This document shows positions 36,501-47,012 of a stretch of 64,000 nucleotides of DNA, piece after piece. The first letter of the stretch is position 1. Each line of letters starts with the position of its first letter. This DNA is from Lingula anatina (Eukaryota; Brachiopoda; Lingulata; Lingulida; Lingulidae), in NCBI RefSeq assembly GCF_001039355.2, contig NW_019775280.1:244003-308002 (forward strand), read 5' to 3'. The position numbers and the translations under genes are program-made. The notes beneath the pieces are model-generated. The model did no database searches. It was not told the origin of the DNA and saw only the letters and a list, made by a program, of their open reading frames with translations.

Positions 36501-39293
36501 AATTCCCAAAATATTTGCCTGAAAACATAAATAGTTTATAATGCAAATGTCTTTAAAACTGACCTAAATACTATAAATGTACTAATAGCAAAAACATTTT
36601 TTTTACAAATTACTTCAACACTTTGGTATATTTGCACTTCAATTTAATCAAATGGTGATTTAACTTGGTATCTGGCACACCAACTACAAATGAACAAACT
36701 TGAACATCTATCAATTTAAGAAAAGACAAAACCAAGAGCAACAGCTCAACAATCATCAGGTATTGCAGTACACAATGTCATGAGAAAGCAATTACGGCAC
36801 TTAATCACATCCCAGCTTTACAATACATCCTGTGAGAGCCGTCACCTCTATCCTTCATTGTACCAAGAAGTGACACTAGTGTCGATAAAGACAAACTGTC
36901 TAGCTTGTCATGAAGTAAACCAAAGGCTTAAGGTCAGTTTTTTTTTATATACTCAAGGAATATAATAAACATAAAGTTAACCACCAAGACGCCAGTGAGC
37001 ACAGACTGCCATGAAGTTTACAGACTTTATGGTTATCCAGTGTAATGTAGGTGATCACTTAAATTGCACATATCAGGAGATACCTTTAAAAGTAATTTTT
37101 ATACTACCAATGAATGAAAATAAAAAGAAATAAGAATTTTAATTCATAAAGCCATTGTTACAACACCTATACATCTAAGACTTACCTCTTCCACCCCTCA
37201 TGTCTTAAGCTTCAGAAATATGATTGATTATCAAGTTGGGATACAATATATCAATAACAATTAGTTGTAAAACTCACCTTATCTAACAGTCTATAATATA
37301 TTATTATTATACTATATGAAATTTATCTCAAATGGAAGTATTGGAGTTCAGGAGATAAACATCAAATATCATTCAAATCAGGTCAAACTTAAACCAGAGA
37401 TATTTTTGTCCCAATTTCAGTCCAGTTGTAGCAATAAAACTTGGTTCAATACTTCCTCAACAGACCAATAACTATATACAAACATCAGATCATATAAAAC
37501 ATAGCACAGGTATGTGACTCTGCTGTCATTCTCCATTACTTTATAACAGAGACTTATTCAAGACTGACAATGACTGTCCGTTCATACCAAATATTTTTAT
37601 TTTCAAAATATGATGTCTATCTGATATCTGAGAGATCTATTCTTCACTCCCATGTTTTACATTAAATTGCAAGATGAAGGGTATGATGTTTTTAGAAAAG
37701 AGACTAATGTACCTCTTTAGACAATAATGTTGTTGTAACTGTACCTACCCTGACATCGTTCTCCACATTCTTCATCACCGCCATAGGGATTATTCTTTTG
37801 GAGACTTTACTCTGGAGAATTTGATAAAACAAATAGTTTTAAAGGACACAACTCCTTTTAAAATTATCATCATGATAGCATTGACCAATTTCAAGAAAGC
37901 GACATAATTCTTTTTTTTAATACCTTAATATGTAACTTGTTTATATTTTGACAAAATATTAATTTAATGAAATTTGCAATTATAATTTATCACAGAAAAT
38001 AATACAATATAATTTAAACCAGCAATATATGCTCGAAAGAAATTATCACAAAATAAATTCAACCTTCTGTCTGCCATAGCATTGCACTATCACTCCTTTT
38101 TATTTTGCTGTATAAAAAACATTAAATTTCACCATACTATATTTTGCAAATTAGATGGACTAAAAAGTTTAACTACAAACTACCTTTTGATCTTCATAAT
38201 ATCTGATGTCTTTTCCATTGAAAACAACCCAGCGTTTTCTCCAGCCTTTGTTCCCTTGTTTACTGAAATAAACAGAAAATCTTAATCACAAAACCAGGCA
38301 GAAAATGCTGTGAAAGGTACAGAATCATGGTAGGTATCAAAACTTGCTCCCCTTTGTGTGGTACAGTGTAGAAAAAGTAGTTAAAGATTTATAACATAAT
38401 AAACAGACTACACAGATGAATTTCCATTTATATACTTACCCTCCTTGTTTATACAGCATGCCTTGCCTTTCTGTTCTCCTTACCTGAACAGAAACAATAT
38501 ATCTTGTGGTTAAATTTGTGGATGAAGGCATAAAATTACAAAAACATAACAACTTGCAGACATTATCTTGAATCTCCAGAAAGACTCTTCAGTGGAATTC
38601 AAAGAGAGAGACTTATTAGGTTAAAATACATTATTAAGCAATTGGACAACTTCTACTGTTTAACTCTTGCAGCTGATATTGAAGTAAAAAAGAATCTGCT
38701 GTCGGACTGCCTCTCAAGTAAAAACACCTTTAGTGAATCAGCTGAATCAAAGTGTAATTTTTTAGTCGTTGTAACAGTTATTGATTGATTTAGTTGCACT
38801 AACTGGAATTCTATGCCATGCCATTTATTTTGACAGTAATGTCACTAAAGCAATGAATTGATATAACTGTAACTTACAGGTGATGTTGGAGTGATGGGGA
38901 TCCTACTGCTCATTTCAGCAGGATCGAATGGTTTCAGCGTGGTAGTCTCCTCCACAGCGCTGTAGATCTCACCGCCATCACTGAGGCTGTCCTCACTCTC
39001 GTTCACCTCTGCTGGGGAAAAAAAATTAAATCCTTCATTAATAAATTCAAAGCATACAAGCATCAGTGTTTTCACCTCTGCTGAGAACCAAGAACATGGC
39101 ATTATATCTGCATAACTCAGCAACAAAAGACAAACTGTGGCTGTAATTATAATACACTTTAAAGTAATTAGAAGATATAGAACCACACTGTAGGCTAGAT
39201 CTATTCTCCTGTCCCCCAGTCAGTGTGCTGAACTAAAGATAAAATACATAAAGTTGTAACTTCAGCTCTTCCCTCTCACCCCCAATGAACAAA

Positions 39294-39336
<43 letters not shown>

Positions 39337-39362
39337 ATATAAATAGATAATAAATAAACAAA

Positions 39363-39409
<47 letters not shown>

Positions 39410-40105
39410 ATTAATTAATTAATTAATTAAAAATAATAAATAAACAAAAAAGTGTCAATAAGTATTAACTATCACCATACGAATGAATAAGCTATCTATT
39501 AAGTAAATTAAATCTCTCAATCTATGTTAATATTAACCTTTGGTCAGTGGTCACCTACTAGTAACCCTATGGCAGGTCACTGTACTATAACACACATACT
39601 CTAACACATACTAGTAATATTCCAGTGATGGATGACACATTATACACTGACACATACACACACCTTGTTCACTGATATAAAACATTAGATCCTCATATTT
39701 CACTTCAAAGTAAACATCAGTGGACGGTGCACGGTGCTCTAGTACAGTAACTGAAGGCCGTGAGTACGGTATTCAAACCATGTGATGCAGCGGACATATT
39801 CAAAATAGATATCACACAATAAATCATTCTGTATTAAAACAAAAGCCTCTATCTGTGACAAGATAAGATAAGACAAGATTCGAGCTTAGGTCAACATCTG
39901 GACGAAAACAGGTTTTCAAAATGTCAGCCTGTAGGTGCAGATTTGAAATAATTTGTTTTTTTTCCAACATTAGCCAGATTTATTGCTGCCATTGTTTTCA
40001 AGTTACAAATTGAATACTGTAATGTTTTATTGTTACTGTTTGCCAGAAATGAGATATTTTTAATGAGCCCTATATGAAATTGAAGATCAAATATATAGAT
40101 ACTGT

Positions 40106-40148
<43 letters not shown>

Positions 40149-43100
40149 CAGACAGACGGGCAGACAGACAGACAGACAGACAGACAGATAGATAGATAGA
40201 ATCCACTGCTTGCTCTTGCATATACCAGATTCAGACTAGCAAATAATCTAAAGCTACTTAGGATGAAGAAATTGTTCAAGGTCTTATAATTATTTTGCCA
40301 TTGAATCTATTAAAGAAACTAAGTGGTTTCACTGGAATTAAAATACTGGGTGTTTACAAAATGTAAATGACATAATAACACAGATTATACAGCACTAGAA
40401 AATATGTAAAATTTTGACCAGCTGTGACAGAGAGCAATTAGGAAAATTTATAATTAGATACTGAATTTTTGAATAATTAAATATACATTTCTATATAACA
40501 CTTTTGGTATAATTACTGCACAGAACAGAACTATAGGGCCGTCTATTTTTTTTTATTTTGTTGCTACCACTCAGTAGAAATTTTCTAATTTTAAGAACTT
40601 ATGACTTAAGAAAATACAGAATAATTAAAAATGTACAATTTCCCTAATTGAAAGGATTGAGTTATTACCATATATCAAGACTGAATATACACATGAATAT
40701 TGCATGTTCACATGCATTGGGTATGCTTACACACACACACACACACACACAACTCTAAATACAAACCATTGCAGTCAGCTCCTCCCTCATCAAGACTACA
40801 CTGACTAAACCTTCGACTTAGCCTCTTTACAAGAAAATGATACATTGTCCACTGTCCAAGTAACAGCAATATTAGTTATAGTCACAATGACAATTGTTAA
40901 TGTATCTCTCTTCTCACATTTAACAGTAGAGCTTTGCTGCCTCTTTGTCTAGAAATGATACATATTTGACAACAGTATCACAGTCCTCTTATATATGACT
41001 CTGTTCTCATATAACTATAGTTGTATATGTTACTGTTACTGCCTCCTTGCTTAGAAATGGTACAACTTCAAAATGTTACACAAAGATGGGATGTCAGTAA
41101 AGTGAAAGCATCTTATTGCTATTTCTCAAACTGATGCCCCAAGGTATCTGTGTTTTACTGTAACTGTCCATTTAACTGAAAATATTACACTCTGAACACA
41201 CAACATCAGTATATGAGTAGACACTGCACGATGATGTAAAAGTTCCACCAGAGAGAAGACTAAAGTTGAAGAGAACCCCATCAGAGTCACGGCTGTGTGT
41301 GTTACTGTAACTGTCACTTGGCAATGGTGCATCATCCACCTTCAATATAACAACTGTCTGCAGTTAACAGAACACAATGGGGTGTGTATTCCAGTATTTC
41401 TGTCCTGGCAAAGAGACAGCTTTTACAGAGTTTATCAACTGTTGTCCTCAAAATAGTCAGTAAATAACATCATGGTATGACATCACTGAAACAGTTGTCT
41501 GAATAATCAACTGATTCATTTATACCTCTCCTTGTCTGGCACAACTTGCAACTTTTTAGACATATCCAGGTTTTGATTTGTGGATCATAACCATTAAATA
41601 GATGTAGCTGGCCAGTGTGAAATCATATCTCAAAATCCAAATCTTCATCCAGTGTTACCGTGCCCGTGTTCACACCCATTCTTCTCTTTAAACAGTGCTA
41701 AATATTCCCAGAAACTAATCCTAAACAGAGCATAACCTCCTTCCACAATCTATCTCTGAATATAATACAGGACCCCAGATCACAATACTGGTATGCCTGC
41801 TACAATAACAACACTCAAAGAAATATGAGCTACTGACAGATAATCATAGAATGCACCAGCGTGGCCACATATAAACTGACCAACCATCTGACTGGTGGTC
41901 ATACATTATCTCCATTGTAAATGTCAAAAGGAAGATGACACCAGTATATATAGAGAGATTTGTGTGGGAGCTGGGTTCACACATACTGAGTTGGAGAAGG
42001 CTATTAATATGTGGCACAGAGGTATAATATATCATACATACTGAGAAATAATATAAAGTGGGAAGAAGCACTGTATTTAAGCTGGATTAACAATGACTGG
42101 ACTTCATCAAACTCTTATAATGTTGTATACAGGTAAGGCATCTCACATTGTGATGATCAGACAGCTACATAAGACTGAGAAATCAAAGAATCAGTGGAAA
42201 TGCACCAACCATGTGGAACATTTGGCCAGTATACAAAGTCCACTAGATGGTTTGGTTATTGAATTTTGGAGATTTTGTTTCTGAAATCTCAAGCGTCTAC
42301 AGTCCATGGCGATCATTATGGGATATTTTTGACTGATATAAATTAAATCTTAATTACTACATTTTATTATACATAAATTATTTTTACTTGAAGTAAGAAA
42401 TATTTTGAGTGCCCTTTAAGTCTTCTTTTGAGGCAAGTTATTTTCAATGAATTTTTTAAAGCATATTTCATCAAAATTGTTTTGTGCACAATGCTGCCCT
42501 TTGAACCAGTACACTTCATTATAATAAGTACTTGTAAGATGCACCAACCTGGGCTGAAAAATCCTCTCTTCTTTGAAATATGAGTATGCTTCCTGAACTT
42601 ATAGCAGAAATTCTTGAAATCCAACATGTCACTGGATGAAAACTTGTAAATCCACAGTGATTATAACATCCAATCATAAGTGTGCAGGTTAAAAGACCTA
42701 AAACATGATGAAGTCTCTGACCTTAAGTAACAGGGCAGCGCAATGTGGCATCACATATATAAAAGATACACCAAACTGAAAATGTCCATCTGGTGGAGTT
42801 GCTGTTCATATTCAAACTCTCATGGTCTAAATATGTGACTTCTATTTCATGTTAACCACTCAGCAACATATTGTAATCAATGCACGTATGATAAGCAGCA
42901 ATCCAGTCAAGACATGTTAAACGTGAATTCAAAGTGTCATCTGAGTCAGACAAAAAAAGTGGATGTCATTTCCACATTTTCAGCTGACTGCAGAACTATT
43001 ACAAAATGAAATCAATTCAAAGACTGCATGTTGGTTTGTCATGGCTTCACAAGGTATATTTGCCTTTCGCTTCACTCCTCTCTATTCTAACTTCCTTTTT

Positions 43101-46100
43101 ATACAAACATTTATTACTCATATTGTTGTGTACCGTCCTACAACTTCCTGATGATAAGGGAAGTTCACACCTTTTTTACCTGTACCTGGCTGATACCTGG
43201 GAGATATCTCAATAGAATTATAGACTCCAGTACTTTGTCTGCAGCCATATTTCTTTTAAAACTGTTGTTTGTTTTGCGCAAAGAGAATGTTTATTGAACT
43301 GTGAGGATAAAATCCTGAGTCATAGTGATTTAACAATTTATGAAAAAATATATGAGACACAATTTTGTAAAGAGAAACCAAAACGCACTTAAATGTGCTT
43401 AAGTGTCTTATAATGTGACATCTGCCTAACGATACATTTTAAAGAAAAAACTTTACTGTAGATCACAATTAAATCTTAATACAATCTGGTACCTAATGCC
43501 TTCCTTACTGTACTGAGCACAGCTTGTGTTTATCTACTGGGGTCCTTGAGCAGGGTATTGAATGCTAACATTATGATAGTTCTATTATCATACTTCAAAA
43601 GATAAAAAATGCTCACACCCTGTCAAAAAAAAAAAATTTTCAGAGATGAAGATCCCCCCCCCCGCATGCCCTCCACCCTGACACACTCACAAAAAAAAAA
43701 AAAATGCTGTTCCTTTTTTTTGATGACCTTTTTTGGATACTTAAGAAAGTAACATGTTTTTTTTGTGTATATTAGATATGCGTTATCAGTTTGCTATAAT
43801 CAAATACTTTGACTACACAATATAAACAAAATAAATTGACAAGGAAGCAATTTATCAAATTTCAGTTGAGGTCTTTCAATGATTAGTTTCAAGAATATCA
43901 TCAGCTGTTTTATAGTAACAGCCTGTTTTCATCAATAATTCAATCAAATCAATTTTTGCATTTAAAGTTGGTGAGTTCTACCCAATAAGTAGGGAAGGTA
44001 GGAGATCTGGGAACCATGTGTTAATTCAGAAAAGCTAATAGTTGCATTGCACTTGTGACTACCACAACACATCCATCAGAACATGCTTTAACTATCACAG
44101 CTTCTATGCATCAGACATAGACCGGGTTCCCATACCTAGATCAATCTGACAGGATCAATCCATCTCTGAGGGGTTTCTCGCTAAATTGCTTTCAGCTTAA
44201 GCGGCTTAGATGTCTGACATTCCTACTAAACCTGCTTAACAAAAAGAAATACCCACTAGCAGCTTCAGTAGGTTTGTCAGACATCTAAGCCGCTCAGGTT
44301 GATTGCAATTCAGTAAGATTCCCCTCAGAGATAGATTGACCCACAGTTAGTACGATAGGGTCTGAGATTGGTCCCATAGAGTAATTAGCCAGCTACATGA
44401 ACTTTGTCTTACCGTGAGAGTCCACTTCTCCCTGCAACTGATAGATGGCACTGTCATCTGGCATGGCATGAGGAGCTGGAGGTCTGGGCATCGAGGGCAA
44501 TGGAGGCAAGACCCTGGTACCTGGATAAAACGTGATAGAAAGTAATGGACACATACAGACTGATGTAGAAGTCTAGAAGTGTTGAAAATTCATTATTTGT
44601 AGAGAAATTTGTGATACAGACAATTTGAGAAATTTGTGATACAGAACTACAGATTTGATTAATTCTGTGAAATATGGCTGAAGTGTAAAACATTTAATAG
44701 TTTCATAGTTTTGTAAATGACTTTCAACTATTATCAAAATAAATAAATTAAATATTATGACAAATGATGCCTTTTAACAAATCCATATTGTAAAAGTTTC
44801 ATCCCTTCAATGCTGAAAATAAATTTAGATCCTAGGTACCTACCCATAAAAGGCTTATTGACAGCACTGGGCCTTGGCCCTGGCGGCAGCGGAGCGGGTC
44901 TGATGGGTTGCCTAGCAACAGGAGCAGGTGCTGGGCTGTCATTGGTTGGTAAATCTGTGTAAACATTTTCTACACTTAAGCTTTCTCTTCCACCTGTTGC
45001 TTGACTTGTTGTAGGTGGAGCTACATCACAGTACACATTCCCATTGTTCACACTTTCTCTCACGCTGGGATTCTGATTTTGACTGTGGTCAAAGAAATTC
45101 TCATCATGGTAGATCCCCACGTCTTCCGTTAATGGCCGACTTTGAAGTGAGCCTCTTTTCCAGGCATCGGCATCCGCATTTGATGGTAAAGGTTGACTTG
45201 AGGCAGTAGTCTCAAAGTTGGCCTCTAGATCAGTATTGAATACGTCTAAATCTTTATGTGGACGACTCCGAGGCACAGGTTTCGGTTTATTGTTGAATGC
45301 ATCAAAGTCAGCAAAGTTTGCTTCAAAGGTTTGATTTGATGTTTCAAAAGCTGGTAGAAGTGGAGCCTGAAAGGTGGGTGGTTTGTCTGTGGGGGGTAAA
45401 GATGGAGCTGGAAAATCTGGTGGCCCAGCTCGTGGTGGGATAGGGGGAGCCACCATAGTTGGAAGAGGTGGAGGAGAAAAACTTGGTGGCGGACATGTGA
45501 AGGAGAGGGTGGAGTCTCTTGACCCTGGGGGAGTCTCCAGATTCAAAGCCTGTGGGAGCTGGTTACTTCCAGAGAGGATATCTTTATGTGATTCCAATGG
45601 CGAGTCCATGGACATCAAGTCCCCAGCAGAACTTTTGTTCTTACTTAAAACCATCCCAGACAACCTATTGCTTGGCCATATTGCTTCATAGTTTGATGTC
45701 TGTGTGGCTGACTTGTCTTGGCTTTTAGGGGGATTTATTTGTGTGGATGAACTGATGGGAACATCAAGACAATTAGACTTGATAGCAAGGGGACTCAATT
45801 CCTTCTTTTCTGAAGAGACACGTCTGAATGGATCAAACATGTCTGTGATGTCAGCATCAGGAGGCTTGGTCATTGGTTTGAATTTATTCGACGCAGCCCT
45901 GACCAGGCGAGGGGAGGGGGGCACCTGGTCTAACAGCTCAGGGCCTGTAAGAGCACCCAGTTTGGTAGGGGAGCTTTCGTCATCGGAAGGAATTAGAGCA
46001 TCTAAGTCTTCCAGTCTGGCGCGCAAGCTTTCGATACCTACTGAGCCTCGGATTGCACTACTAGACCCAAAACTTGAATTGCTTTTGCGGTTTTCAGTTT

Positions 46101-46998
46101 CGAGAAAATCACTAAGGGCACTGATGTCTGGGCCAATCTCTGTGTTCTGATAGATCTCGTCTGACACTCGTGGTGTTGTTGTGCTGTCAGAATGTCTGTC
46201 ATTGCCATTATTTTGTACACAAGTGGTGTCTGCCATATTGGCAGCAGGCACAACATCTGTCTTATTGTGTATTGGTAGAATGTCCGCCATATTGTTCTGT
46301 TCCTTGGTCTCCTGTCCAGCAGGAGTGCTTGCACTGCTATCAAAAGATTTATAGGGTCGTGGTCGCGGCCTAGGCTTGGGCTTTGGTGGCTCGCTCAATT
46401 TACGCTCCCCAAGTGCTGATGTCCCAAAATTGACAGTGGTGCCCTCAAGTGGAGATTCTGTCAAGCCACCAGAGGGCATCTGTGTCTTAACATTTTGTGT
46501 GTTTGCATAAACTGATCCTACAGCATCTTCTGACTTGGTTAAAGCCTCATCATCCTCCGGCACTGTCTCTTTTGGAGACTGCACCTCATCTGAGAGAAAA
46601 CTTTTCTTAGAGCTGCCACTGCTTTTTCTAGACGAGGCCCTATGTCGCGGCTGGGGCACAGGTCTGGAAACCACCTTGGGTGCAGTCAAAGGATCCTCGA
46701 CAAAACTTCTTTTCTTTGGCGGCAGGATAGGTGGCGCCTCAGTCTCAGGCACATTAGAATACACAGCCTCCGTCTCGTGTCCTTCCACGTCACCTGACAC
46801 CTGGGACAGATTAACATACTCCCGAGGTAAGTGGCTCAGAATCCTCTTCCTGTGCCCTGGAAGCTGTATTCCTATGTTCTGCAGCGTGATGTCATCAAGG
46901 TTGTGACACAAGGATATTTCCGTGAAGCCAGCTGCTTTTAGTGTGGAGACGTAATTTTCCAGATTGAGAGTCTTCAGCCAGGCTTCTACTGACGCCAT
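20341..46998 (-). CDS. ARAP-family ArfGAP/RhoGAP protein, complete, 43 coding exons
   Basis: ARAPs are phosphoinositide-regulated proteins that switch off Arf and Rho GTPases and so control actin and membrane traffic. Coding exons, transcript order: 46998-44844, 44520-44413, 39011-38878, 38483-38440, 38262-38184, 37811-37749, 36418-36343, 35855-35803, 35361-35221, 34889-34783, 34458-34374, 34057-33943, 33626-33541, 33188-33100, 32984-32891, 32626-32558, 32086-32038, 31728-31688, 31387-31328, 31060-30991, 30712-30651, 30416-30349, 30013-29905, 29599-29516, 29182-29126, 28841-28793, 28511-28442, 28124-28052, 27832-27742, 27305-27228, 26781-26647, 26256-26151, 25822-25651, 25513-25436, 25148-25080, 24640-24532, 24254-24124, 23868-23755, 21716-21637, 21410-21369, 21200-21110, 20934-20815, 20397-20341. 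They join in one frame of 1921 codons. Domain order SAM-PH-PH-ArfGAP-ANK-PH-PH-RhoGAP-RA-PH is the ARAP signature. It is longer than vertebrate ARAPs because of a roughly 650-aa proline-rich N-terminal region. Orthology to ARAP1, 2 or 3 is not decided. Confidence 0.93.
20673..20708. repeat. (TG)n microsatellite
   Basis: About 18 TG units in the last ARAP intron before the terminal exon. Confidence 0.9.
21034..21103. repeat. (GT)n(GA)n compound microsatellite beside a splice donor
   Basis: GT units then about 28 GA units. On the gene strand this is a CT tract starting about 7 bases after the donor of the PH5 exon at 21110. Confidence 0.9.
22835..22879 (-). CDS. Possible 45-nt cassette exon in ARAP
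   Basis: ACTTCCAG acceptor, 45 in-frame bases (15 codons, about [15 protein letters not shown]), then a GTAGGG donor. The exon is symmetric (phase 0 both sides), so it could be included or skipped between 23755 and 21716 without breaking the frame. It would lengthen a loop in the fifth PH domain. Evidence is splice-site context only. Confidence 0.3.
23755..25148 (-). CDS. ARAP Ras-associating (RA) domain and start of PH5 (exons 36-39)
   Basis: Residues about 1651-1753 run [21 protein letters not shown], then [15 protein letters not shown] and [28 protein letters not shown], the beta-grasp pattern of RA domains that bind Ras-like GTPases. The last exon (23868-23755) carries [17 protein letters not shown], which begins the C-terminal PH domain. 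Confidence 0.8.
25317..25378. repeat. A run and (AAT)n microsatellite
   Basis: About 25 A followed by AAT units, in the GC-AG intron of ARAP. Confidence 0.85.
25436..25513 (-). CDS. ARAP charged linker exon with a GC donor site
   Basis: This exon encodes a lysine/glutamate-rich, probably helical linker ([17 protein letters not shown]) between RhoGAP and RA. The 3' junction is CAG then GCAAGT. It is therefore a GC-AG intron with otherwise perfect donor consensus. No GT nearby keeps the frame into the next exon. Confidence 0.75.
25651..27832 (-). CDS. ARAP RhoGAP domain (exons 30-34)
   Basis: Approximate residues 1431-1624. It opens [27 protein letters not shown], so the catalytic arginine finger is R1469 in GIYRLNG. 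Further motifs are [19 protein letters not shown], the [16 protein letters not shown] helix, and [15 protein letters not shown], all core RhoGAP motifs. Key residues are intact. The acceptor of exon 31 is built against a minisatellite. Confidence 0.95.
27308..27585. repeat. 13-bp minisatellite, ~21 units
   Basis: Degenerate tandem units of the form ATGGATACAGRAY (13 bases), most regular at 27480-27585. Because 13 is not a multiple of three, it gives long spurious frames in every phase. Its first unit touches the acceptor of the ARAP RhoGAP exon at 27305. Confidence 0.9.
28052..29599 (-). CDS. ARAP PH domain 4 (exons 25-29)
   Basis: Approximate residues 1320-1430. It reads [34 protein letters not shown], then [31 protein letters not shown]. 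It immediately precedes the RhoGAP domain, as expected for the family. Boundaries of the short middle exon (28841-28793) are the least certain. Confidence 0.8.
29905..31060 (-). CDS. ARAP PH domain 3 (exons 21-24)
   Basis: Approximate residues 1217-1319. It reads [74 protein letters not shown]: strands and terminal helix with the conserved tryptophan of a PH domain. Confidence 0.88.
30508..30552. repeat. (AAAT)n microsatellite
   Basis: About eleven AAAT units in an ARAP intron within the PH3 region. Confidence 0.9.
31328..33188 (-). CDS. ARAP ankyrin-type linker (exons 15-20)
   Basis: Approximate residues 1083-1216, between ArfGAP and the third PH domain, where ARAPs carry degenerate ankyrin repeats. 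[13 protein letters not shown], then [22 protein letters not shown], fit ankyrin helix patterns only loosely. Assignment leans on position in the family architecture. Confidence 0.6.
33541..34057 (-). CDS. ARAP ArfGAP zinc-finger domain (exons 13-14)
   Basis: Approximate residues 1016-1082. The zinc ligands are C1029, C1032, C1049 and C1052 with C-x2-C-x16-C-x2-C spacing, exact for ArfGAPs. The catalytic arginine is R1057 in [11 protein letters not shown]. The WASINLGI and VRSLRMD segments are also standard. All catalytic features are present, so this should be an active Arf GTPase-activating domain. Confidence 0.95.
34374..35361 (-). CDS. ARAP PH domain 2 (exons 10-12)
   Basis: Approximate residues 905-1015. 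It opens [29 protein letters not shown] and closes with [20 protein letters not shown], the PH-like end helix. It sits directly before the ArfGAP domain, as in known ARAPs. Confidence 0.8.
35454..35705. mobile_element. Palindromic repeat family B, ~250-bp copy
   Basis: The left arm (CCAGACCCTATCATACTAACTGTGG, GGAGATTCTCGCTAAA, AAGTGGCTTAGATGTCTG) is the approximate inverse of the right arm (CAGACATCTAAGTTGCTTAAG, AACCCCTCAAAGATGAGT, TAGATCTAGGTATTGGAAC). It lies in an ARAP intron, inverted relative to the copy at 44.2 kb. Confidence 0.75.
35803..38483 (-). CDS. ARAP PH domain 1 (exons 5-9)
   Basis: Approximate residues 800-904. The sequence runs [28 protein letters not shown], then [28 protein letters not shown] and [12 protein letters not shown]. 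This is the strand pattern and closing amphipathic helix with tryptophan of a PH fold. The K-x-G-x(3)-W-x(2)-R basic loop fits phosphoinositide binding. Exons are short and separated by introns of 0.2-1.3 kb. Confidence 0.85.
39286..39430. repeat. Long (AAAT)n array
   Basis: Two AAAT runs interrupted by a short variant stretch, then TTAA units, about 145 bases in all, in ARAP intron 3. Confidence 0.9.
40106..40199. repeat. (GATA)n/(GACA)n microsatellite
   Basis: GATA units flank a central GACA block, in ARAP intron 3. Confidence 0.9.
44123..44380. mobile_element. Palindromic repeat family B, ~258-bp copy
   Basis: The left arm reads TTCCCATACCTAGATCAATC, ATCTCTGAGGGG, TCTCGCTAAATTGC, AGCGGCTTAGATGTCTGACA. 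The right arm is the complement in order (TGTCAGACATCTAAGCCGCT, GCAATTCAG, CCCCTCAGAGATAGATTGA, TAGTACGATAGGGTCTGAG). No coding frame lies inside, so it is non-autonomous. It sits in ARAP intron 3, near exon 3. Confidence 0.8.
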
Positions 46999-47012
46999 TA
47001 TGAAAGGATTAC
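44844..47012 (-). CDS. ARAP exon 2: start codon, SAM domain, proline-rich linker
   Basis: A single large exon encodes residues 1-718. Residues 1 to about 60 form a SAM domain (from [18 protein letters not shown] to [11 protein letters not shown]), a protein-protein interaction module. The rest is low-complexity linker with polyproline stretches ([29 protein letters not shown]), RPRPRP motifs that could bind SH3 domains, and tyrosines in short acidic contexts (VYSNV, VYANT, VYCDV, VYTDL) that could be phosphorylated. The acceptor is TTTCCAG at 47013 and the ATG follows after 14 bases. An in-frame TAA in exon 1 supports this as the true start. Confidence 0.9.

Larger units (their letters stand above)
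39012..44412 (-). other. ARAP intron 3, repeat-rich
   Basis: 5.4-kb intron. It holds long AAAT microsatellites (about 39286-39430), a GATA/GACA array (40106-40199), a CA run (40731-40750) and the palindromic element at 44123-44380. No exon is seen. The splice acceptor at 39012 is a tandem CAGCAG. Confidence 0.6.

Noticed and set aside
41126-43215. Small open frames in ARAP intron 3
   Set aside because: They are short and without motifs, flanking splice sites or codon pattern; chance frames in AT-rich intron.
45015-46906. Several plus-strand frames over the ARAP SAM exon
   Set aside because: They are opposite-strand shadows of the long minus-strand exon and show no domain motifs.
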